A DNA stretch of 64,000 nucleotides from Campylobacter sp. CCUG 57310 (GTDB lineage Bacteria > Campylobacterota > Campylobacteria > Campylobacterales > Campylobacteraceae): NCBI RefSeq assembly GCF_013201975.1, contig NZ_CP053845.1, positions 1,488,001 through 1,552,000 on the forward strand. Reading direction: 5' to 3'. The notes beneath the pieces are model-generated. The model saw nothing but the letters and a program-made list of their open reading frames with translations, made no database searches and was not told the origin of the DNA. A program made the position numbers and the translations under genes. The stretch's first letter is position 1; every line of letters begins with the position of its first letter. Shown one piece after another: positions 58,979 to 64,000 of this stretch.

Positions 58979-59884
58979 TCACCTCTCCGTTATGATCTTT
59001 GCTTTGCCGTTTTCAAGCCTTACATAAAGCTCCTTTTTGCCGCTAAATTTATGCGACGGAGCTTTATAATCCTCATGAAAAATAACTCTATAAATTTTTA
59101 AATTTTCCACATTCGGATAGGGAGTAACGGCGAAATTTGAGAATTTTATCTCTTTTTGTTCGTTTTTGGCAAAAATTCTCTTTTTAAATTTCACAAATTC
59201 GCTAAAATTCATCCCGTCAAACCGCACAAAATCCTTGGAATAAAATTTCAAATACCTATCTATATCATTACTCTTCCAAGAGCTCTTCCAGCTAAACACA
59301 AGCGCCATTATTTGGGCTATATCGTCATCATTTGCAAGTGTATCATGCTTCTCGTCTATAAGCACTAAACCATTATCTTCTATAACTTTGCCGAATTTCA
59401 AAAGTCTATCGTTATCCATCGCCACACAGCCTCTTGTCCTAATCTCATTATCGCGTCTGCCGTCCATAGGAAAGCCGTGTATCCAGATACCGCTGCCTGT
59501 TTTTTTAGAAATTTTATCAAGCAAATTCGGATACGAAAGTTCAAATGCAAGCGGTCCGTAGTATCGATCCGGCGGGGTAAAACGACTAGTAATATCATAT
59601 ACGCCCACAGGAGTTTTTAAATCACCCTCTTTTTTCTTATCGCCCTTTTTGCCGGTGATTACGTTTTGAGTAAATTTTTCGTTTAAAACGCCGTCTTCAT
59701 AAAAAAACGTTCGCATATCCTTCGTGTGTTTATTTACCGTGATTATCGTAGTTTTAGCTTCGTAATAACCAAATTTCAAATCCTTGCCGACAAATTTATC
59801 CTTCCAGTAACCGATATCTTTCAAATTTTCCGTGCTAGCAAAAGCAAAGACGGCAAGCGTGCAATATATAAATAATTTTTTCAA
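58979..59884 (-). CDS. pgp2: Peptidoglycan LD-carboxypeptidase Pgp2 (YkuD domain)
   Basis: 301 aa. A signal peptide (cleavage near AFAS) is followed by an L,D-transpeptidase-type catalytic domain with H136 (WIHGFPM) and C153 (RTRGCVAMD), and a C-terminal NTF2-like domain (about 190-301, beginning MALVFSWKSSWKSND). In C. jejuni the homologue (Cj0906c) trims tetrapeptides to tripeptides and is required for helical shape, so the same role is expected here. Neighbouring alr and its position match C. jejuni. Confidence 0.9.
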   Translation of the reverse strand: MKKLFIYCTLAVFAFASTENLKDIGYWKDKFVGKDLKFGYYEAKTTIITVNKHTKDMRTFFYEDGVLNEKFTQNVITGKKGDKKKEGDLKTPVGVYDITSRFTPPDRYYGPLAFELSYPNLLDKISKKTGSGIWIHGFPMDGRRDNEIRTRGCVAMDNDRLLKFGKVIEDNGLVLIDEKHDTLANDDDIAQIMALVFSWKSSWKSNDIDRYLKFYSKDFVRFDGMNFSEFVKFKKRIFAKNEQKEIKFSNFAVTPYPNVENLKIYRVIFHEDYKAPSHKFSGKKELYVRLENGKAKIITER

Positions 59885-59961
59885 ACAAAACCCTATGCGG
59901 TGATAATAAAAAGCCCAATTATAGCACAGCGAGTTTAAATTTTAAAAAATATATTTTCTGA

Positions 59962-59967
59962 TATAAT
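59962..59967 (+). promoter_or_regulatory. -10 element of the copper-delivery operon
   Basis: TATAAT within CTGATATAATTTAC, 35 bp before the first gene, with AT-rich DNA upstream and no clear -35 box. An AAAAGGG site precedes the two adjacent ATG codons. Confidence 0.55.
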
Positions 59968-60002
59968 TTACATTTGTTAATAAAATTTTAAAAGGGTAAA
60001 TG

Positions 60003-60452
60003 ATGAAAAAAATGGCGTTATTCTGTGCTTTGATCTTGAATTTTTGCATAGCAAATGCAGCCGATATCGAAGTTTCAAACGCTTTTGCAAAAGCCACTCC
60101 TCCGCATGTAAAAAATAGCGCGGCTTTTATGGATATTAAAAACAATACGGACAAAAACATAAAACTGATCGCGGCAAGCTCAAACATCTCCAAAACTGCC
60201 GAACTTCACACTCATAAGCACGCAGAAGGCATGATGCAGATGATTCAGGTAGATGATATAGAAATTCCTGCCAAAAGCGAGGTAAGCCTCAAGCCCGGCG
60301 GACTTCACGTGATGTTTATGAATATATTTTCGCCAGTAAAAGACGGTGACAAGATAGACATAACGCTTGAATTTGACAACGGCTCAAAAGTTAAGCTTAA
60401 AGATGTGATTGCCAAACCGGTTATGAAAAAAGAAAATATGAGTAAGCACTAA
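60003..60452 (+). CDS. Periplasmic copper chaperone PCu(A)C
   Basis: 149 aa from the second of two adjacent ATGs (60000 and 60003); the second has the better spacing from AAAAGGG. The signal peptide ends near ANA. The copper motif includes H69 (ELHTH), the Met run GMMQM at 77-80, and GLHVMFM with H102 and M104. It hands Cu(I) to cytochrome oxidase, usually together with Sco. First gene of a three-gene operon with a small anchored protein and Sco. Confidence 0.9.
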   Translation: MKKMALFCALILNFCIANAADIEVSNAFAKATPPHVKNSAAFMDIKNNTDKNIKLIAASSNISKTAELHTHKHAEGMMQMIQVDDIEIPAKSEVSLKPGGLHVMFMNIFSPVKDGDKIDITLEFDNGSKVKLKDVIAKPVMKKENMSKH

Positions 60453-60453
60453 G

Positions 60454-60921
60454 ATGAATAAAAAAATTATAGCCGCACTCATTTTTGCCGTAGCCTTTGT
60501 GGCGGGTGGATTTTATCTGTTTAGCGAGAAATCACAAAATCAAGAGAGCGAATTTGCCGAAGTTGATACGAATTTAACTCCGCTTGAATGCGACATGAAC
60601 TCAAATTTTTCATGCCCTGTCAAATTTAAAGGCAAAACGATAAATTTCAGCCTCTCGCCAAGACCTGTTTATTTGATGCAGCCCGTGTCCATGTGGATAG
60701 AGGGGCTTAATGAGCTAAATTTCAAAGAACCAAGCCTGGAAATTCACGGCGTAAATATGGAAATGGGCGTGATAAAAGCCAAACTCGAAAAAAGAGAAAA
60801 CGAATACAAGGCGGATGTCGTGCTAAGCGCATGCATAATAAGCCTGATGAGATACCGCTTTGAAGTGTTTGACGAGGGTAAAAAAACAGGGCTTTACATA
60901 GACTTTGACTTAAAGCAATAA
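60454..60921 (+). CDS. Membrane-anchored periplasmic protein of the copper-delivery operon
   Basis: 155 aa. One N-terminal membrane helix (about 5-23) is followed by a periplasmic domain with NLTPLECDMNSNFSCPVKF, then several Met residues (VYLMQPVSMWIEG, VNMEMGVIKA) and VLSACIISLMRY. The paired cysteines and methionines could bind copper, but I know no assigned function. It lies 1 bp after the PCu(A)C gene and 9 bp before sco; the same gene order exists in C. jejuni (Cj0910, as I recall). Confidence 0.8.
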   Translation: MNKKIIAALIFAVAFVAGGFYLFSEKSQNQESEFAEVDTNLTPLECDMNSNFSCPVKFKGKTINFSLSPRPVYLMQPVSMWIEGLNELNFKEPSLEIHGVNMEMGVIKAKLEKRENEYKADVVLSACIISLMRYRFEVFDEGKKTGLYIDFDLKQ

Positions 60922-60930
60922 GGAGCTAAG

Positions 60931-61476
60931 ATGAAGCTTTTTTCTTCGATCGTCGTGTTTATAATGATCATCTCCGCAGGGGTATTTTTGGGCATCAAAT
61001 ACGCAAACGGAGGAGTTTACAACTTCAGTGCCAAGAGCGTTAACGGCGATGTAACTCTAAAAAGCTTTGACGGTAAATATAAAATCATCTACTTTGGCTT
61101 TGGCTCCTGTCCCGATGTCTGCCCTGCTACGCTTGGGCTTGTTGGCAGCGTACTTGGCGAGATTAAAAGAGATGATATCGTGGTGCTTTTTATCACGCTT
61201 GATCCTGGGCGCGATACACCACAGACGATGGATGAATACGCCAAATACTTCTATCCAAACTCATACGGACTTGTCGTGGATAATCTAAAAAAAGTAACTC
61301 AAACTTACGGAGCTAAATATAAAAAGATAAGACTTGAAAAATCGGCTATGGATTACTCGGTAGCTCATAGCTCGTCGATATATCTGCTTGATAAAAAAGG
61401 TAAGCTCGTAAACGAAGTTTCAAATTTAACTATAGAAAACATAAGAGATAGCATTAAAGAGCTGGTAAAAAACTAA
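60931..61476 (+). CDS. SCO1/SenC family copper chaperone
   Basis: 181 aa. Membrane anchor (about 4-22), then a thioredoxin-like domain with copper ligands C60 and C64 (GSCPDVCPA) and H146 (VAHSSSIYLL). DPGRDTPQTM is typical of the family. It assembles the CuA or CuB centre of terminal oxidases, or acts in periplasmic thiol redox. The last gene of the operon; its stop overlaps the stop of a convergent 30-codon gene. Confidence 0.93.
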   Translation: MKLFSSIVVFIMIISAGVFLGIKYANGGVYNFSAKSVNGDVTLKSFDGKYKIIYFGFGSCPDVCPATLGLVGSVLGEIKRDDIVVLFITLDPGRDTPQTMDEYAKYFYPNSYGLVVDNLKKVTQTYGAKYKKIRLEKSAMDYSVAHSSSIYLLDKKGKLVNEVSNLTIENIRDSIKELVKN

Positions 61477-61565
61477 TAATCCTCATCATGCATTTCATCT
61501 GATATAACGTATATAATACCTACTAAAAGTAGAGCAAGAAGTGCGGCTAAAATAATCTGAAGCAT
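61473..61565 (-). CDS. Tiny single-pass membrane peptide, 30 aa
   Basis: A 30-codon ORF starts MLQIILAALLALLLVG, forms one membrane helix (about 3-20) and ends in an acidic tail (SDEMHDEDY). An AAGGGAT ribosome-binding site and a TATAAT box (61591-61596) sit in correct positions 26-31 bp upstream. Its stop overlaps the sco stop in convergent orientation. The combination of promoter, ribosome-binding site, hydrophobic helix and charged end makes chance unlikely. It could be a small subunit of an oxidase or transporter; no function can be assigned. Confidence 0.65.
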   Translation of the reverse strand: MLQIILAALLALLLVGIIYVISDEMHDEDY

Positions 61566-61590
61566 TTAATCCCTTAAATATAATCGGCTA

Positions 61591-61596
61591 ATTATA
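61591..61596 (-). promoter_or_regulatory. -10 element of the 30-aa peptide gene
   Basis: TATAAT on the minus strand within GTGATATAATTAGCC, 25 bp before the ATG. AT-rich DNA lies upstream. Confidence 0.5.
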
Positions 61597-61732
61597 TCAC
61601 AATTATTTTTCCTAAAAATAAGTTATAAAATTTGGCATATTTATTTAATGAATGATAAAGATTTTATTTATTAAGCAACTAATCTTATATAATTCATAGA
61701 AACCTAGAAAGCTTTTAAGAGATACCGGCAAA

Positions 61733-61952
61733 ATGAGCGTAGATGATATCATCAAAAAAACACTTTGGTAAAGATATAAAAAACAGCGAATTTTGGCTTG
61801 AGTGTATCAATAGTGCACTTGGTTATGCTGAGGAGTTTAAGATGCTAGATAAAAGCAAAATTTAAAAATTAATATTTTATCTGCAACTTGATGAAATTTT
61901 GAAAACATTTGAACGGCTCTTATTTGAGGATATCAAAGTGATTGATGTGTAG
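61733..61952 (+). pseudogene. Decayed ORF with frameshift at an A7 run and an internal stop
   Basis: ATG at 61733 reads MSVDDIIKK, then a run of seven A (61754-61760) puts the rest out of frame. With one A fewer it continues HFGKDIKNSEFWLECINSAL to a TAA at 61863-61865, and in the same frame after that stop to a TAG at 61950-61952 (YLQLDEILKTFERLL). The pieces behave as one protein of about 73 residues broken by one frameshift and one nonsense codon. I do not recognise the family. The following DNA to 62211 is very AT-rich and shows nothing I can name. Confidence 0.5.
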
Positions 61953-62211
61953 TAGTTTTTTAATTTTATAAAAAAAGAAATTATCAATTAATATATACCT
62001 CTAATTAAAATTTTTTGACATTCGGAGTAGTAGTGCAAAATATATTTGGTAAATTTAAGCTTATTTCTGAAGTATAAATTCATATCAAATGCTATTTTAT
62101 TAGTTATAAATTAAAAAGCGATAACTATTTTTAATACTATTATTTTCATAATTTTTATGAAATATTTAAACTTTTTTTAGTTATCATTATCCGTTTTTCA
62201 AAGGAGATAAA

Positions 62212-63201
62212 TTGTTTTCATCGTTTTTTAAGAGCAGAAAATGGGCATGGTGGGCGTATATTGGAGTTTTATTTTTACTCCTTTCGCTTTATATACAAAC
62301 AGATATAAACGTAAAGATAAACAACTGGTACAAAGAATTTTACGATATGCTTCAAAAGATAAAAGATCATAATATAAACGATTTTTGGAATAGCATCAAA
62401 GATTTTTGCTATCTTGCGTTTCCGTATATTTTTATCATCACGATCACAAATTATTTTACTAGAATTTGGACGTTTAAATGGCGCGAAGCTATGACTTTTG
62501 ACTACTTGAAGTATTGGAGAAGCGTAGAAAAAGATATAGAAGGTAGCTCGCAACGTATCCAAGAAGATATTTATAGATTTGCAAGGATAGTAGAAAGCCT
62601 AGGGCTTCAAGTAGCTAGAGCCATCATGAAGCTAATCGCCTTCATACCGATACTTTGGGGTCTTAGCAAGGGCGTTGATATACCTTATCTAAAAGACATT
62701 CCCGGCTCTCTTGTGTGGATAGCTCTTATAGTTAGCGTAGGCGGTCTTGTCATATCTTGGTTTGTGGGCATTATGCTACCGGGACTTGAATACAACAACC
62801 AAAAAGTCGAAGCGGCTTTTAGAAAAGAGCTGGTTTACGGAGAAGACGATAAGAAAAACTACGCACACACGGAAACTCTAGCGGAGCTTTTTACGGGGCT
62901 TAAATTTAACTACAATAAGCTATTTTTGCACTACGGGTATTTTGATGTGTGGATCAACTTCTTTAGGCAACTTATGGTGATAGTTCCGCTTATCATTATG
63001 GGACCGGGGCTCTTTTCGGGACTTGTAACGCTTGGTATTATGATGCAGGCAAATAACGCATTCTCGCAGGTTAGAAATTCATTCTCGGTATTTATAAACA
63101 ACTGGACTACTATCACCGAACTTCGCTCTATACACAAGCGCCTAAAAGAATTTGAAACAAATATCGGATATAGACATCGGCAAACTACAAGCGGCGAGTA
63201 A
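62212..63201 (+). CDS. SbmA/BacA-like peptide transporter
   Basis: 329 aa from a TTG start preceded by AAAGGAGA, so the start is well placed. About seven hydrophobic segments. Family features include NINVKINNWYKEFYDMLQ near the N-terminus, the TFKWREAMTFDYLKYW region, GSSQRIQEDIYRFARI and the C-terminal NNWTTITELRSIHKRL. SbmA and BacA import peptides such as microcins, bleomycin and proline-rich antimicrobial peptides across the inner membrane using the proton gradient. It is shorter than E. coli SbmA (about 400 aa) but looks complete. Confidence 0.9.
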   Translation: MFSSFFKSRKWAWWAYIGVLFLLLSLYIQTDINVKINNWYKEFYDMLQKIKDHNINDFWNSIKDFCYLAFPYIFIITITNYFTRIWTFKWREAMTFDYLKYWRSVEKDIEGSSQRIQEDIYRFARIVESLGLQVARAIMKLIAFIPILWGLSKGVDIPYLKDIPGSLVWIALIVSVGGLVISWFVGIMLPGLEYNNQKVEAAFRKELVYGEDDKKNYAHTETLAELFTGLKFNYNKLFLHYGYFDVWINFFRQLMVIVPLIIMGPGLFSGLVTLGIMMQANNAFSQVRNSFSVFINNWTTITELRSIHKRLKEFETNIGYRHRQTTSGE

Positions 63202-63370
63202 AATTCTTGCCGCTTTAACTTAAATTTAATCCAAATTTGATTAATTTTAAATCCAATCTTAAAATATAAATTTAAAAAATATTTTTATTATTGACCGCTA
63301 TTTTTAACTCTTTATTAAGTCTTTTAAATGTATATTTGTGTTACATTTACTTATACACCAAGGAGACTTA

Positions 63371-64000
63371 ATGCAAGAGGCAAGAGGCAAGAGATACGAA
63401 AAAGCTGATTATCGGCACCGTCGCTTTGATAGCGGCTATAGTTTTCTTTGGCGGCTTCACCAAAGATATTGCAGGCGGAATTTTTGACTTCAGCAAGCTC
63501 ACGGGTCAATTCCCCGAGTGGTTTAAGACTGCGGGCGGAACTAGCGCAAAAGGCGGATTTTTATTTGCATTGAGCCTCGTTCCTAGCGTTATGCTTGCAC
63601 TTGGATTTGTTGCTATATTTGAAAGATACTACGCTTTATATGCAGCTTCGGCTTGGCTTACTCCTATCTTAAAGCCTATGATGGGAATCCCTGGAGCTTG
63701 CTCGATATCGCTTATGGCAAGCACTCAAAGCACCGATGCCGGTAGCTCTACAGCGAAATTTTTGCGTCAAGAGGGCAAGATGACGCACAAGGAGCTTTTG
63801 ATATTTGCGGCGTTTCAATTTAGCGCTGGAGCTATGATTACGAATTTCTTAGCGTCTTTTGCGCCGTTACTTGTGATACTTGATAAAAACGGGGCTTTAG
63901 CGCCTGCTTCTATCGCGCTTTGCCTCGGTATAATCTTTGTTTTTAAAGTTTTTGGTGCAAATTTAATGAGACTTTACGTCAAAAAATTCGTAAAAGACGA
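63371..64000 (+). pseudogene. YjiH-like nucleoside-recognition (Gate) membrane protein, out of frame at its start and cut by the window end
   Basis: From 63393 to the window end one frame is open: DTKKLIIGTVALIAAIVFFG, then GGTSAKGGFLFALSLVPSVM, MMGIPGACSISLMASTQSTD and FAAFQFSAGAMITNFLAS. These resemble E. coli YjiH closely, a Gate/nucleoside-recognition membrane protein of unknown transport role. The only well-placed start, ATG at 63371 with AAGGAGA before it, is in another frame and stops early; an in-frame TAA lies just upstream of the open frame. The cause is the 7-bp repeat after the ATG. It may be phase-variable (off state), a true pseudogene or a sequencing error. Confidence 0.75.
63374..63393 (+). 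repeat. Heptanucleotide tandem repeat (CAAGAGG, about 2.9 copies) at the start of the yjiH-like gene
   Basis: CAAGAGG CAAGAGG CAAGAG follows directly after the ATG at 63371. Because the unit is 7 bp, each gain or loss changes the reading frame. With the copy number seen here the ATG is out of frame with the conserved protein; with one unit fewer it reads straight through. Confidence 0.9.

Noticed and set aside
62275-62562. Antisense ORF opposite the SbmA-like gene
   Set aside because: It lies wholly inside a well-supported transporter gene and has no recognisable domain or ribosome-binding site.

Overview
The window is a stretch of chromosome from a Campylobacterota member, most likely the genus Campylobacter. 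It is AT-rich with frequent AAATTT words. The ribosomal, translation and haem genes read as close relatives of Campylobacter jejuni proteins, and several blocks keep C. jejuni gene order as I recall it: mutS2-membrane protein-murC, guaB-gatA-tiny membrane protein-ileS-cinA, hemN-DUF2603-argF-hemB-ribA-rsmG, and alr-pgp2-PCuAC-Sco. The species cannot be fixed from the sequence alone. metX, a Lap-type secretion locus and an SbmA homologue suggest a non-jejuni lineage (inference). I saw no rRNA, prophage, insertion sequence or CRISPR array.

Layout. 1-2.8 kb: a membrane GGDEF/EAL protein, a LysE-type exporter and a possible 50-codon gene. 2.8-16.1 kb: a long minus-strand run of tightly packed or overlapping genes from ileS to mutS2 (translation, purine, methionine and cell-wall functions). 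16.2-22.6 kb: cinA, a periplasmic rhodanese, an FbpABC-type ferric iron importer and two tandem LEA-like lipoproteins with duplicated promoters. 22.7-40.5 kb: the information-processing block, with tRNA-Arg, rpsL-rpsG-fusA, DoxX, and the chain tRNA(Thr-Tyr-Gly-Thr)-tuf-rpmG-tRNA-Trp-secE-nusG-rplKAJL-rpoBC.

40.5-49.4 kb: a seven-gene minus-strand locus that I read as a c-di-GMP-controlled type I secretion system. It encodes a TolC-like channel, a LapG-like cysteine protease, a LapD-like receptor with degenerate GGDEF and EAL domains, a LapB-like ABC exporter, a LapC-like adaptor, an unrecognised 218-aa protein and a LuxR-type regulator with a pseudo-receiver. The secreted adhesin is not in the window. 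49.5-57.2 kb: an Fe-S oxidoreductase, hemN, DUF2603, argF and hemB on one strand and ribA, rsmG, two small genes and htpX on the other. 57.2-61.6 kb: peptidoglycan genes (alr, pgp2) and a copper-delivery operon (PCuAC, a small membrane-anchored protein, Sco), followed by a 30-aa membrane peptide gene. 61.6-64 kb: a decayed gene, an SbmA/BacA transporter and a YjiH-like gene that runs off the window. The YjiH gene is out of frame because of a heptanucleotide tandem repeat just after its start.

Most interesting items: the complete Lap-type signalling and secretion locus with its unknown accessory gene and pseudo-receiver regulator; the 7-bp repeat frameshift in the yjiH-like gene (possible phase variation); and several very small genes (36, 30 and possibly 50 aa) that ordinary gene calling misses.
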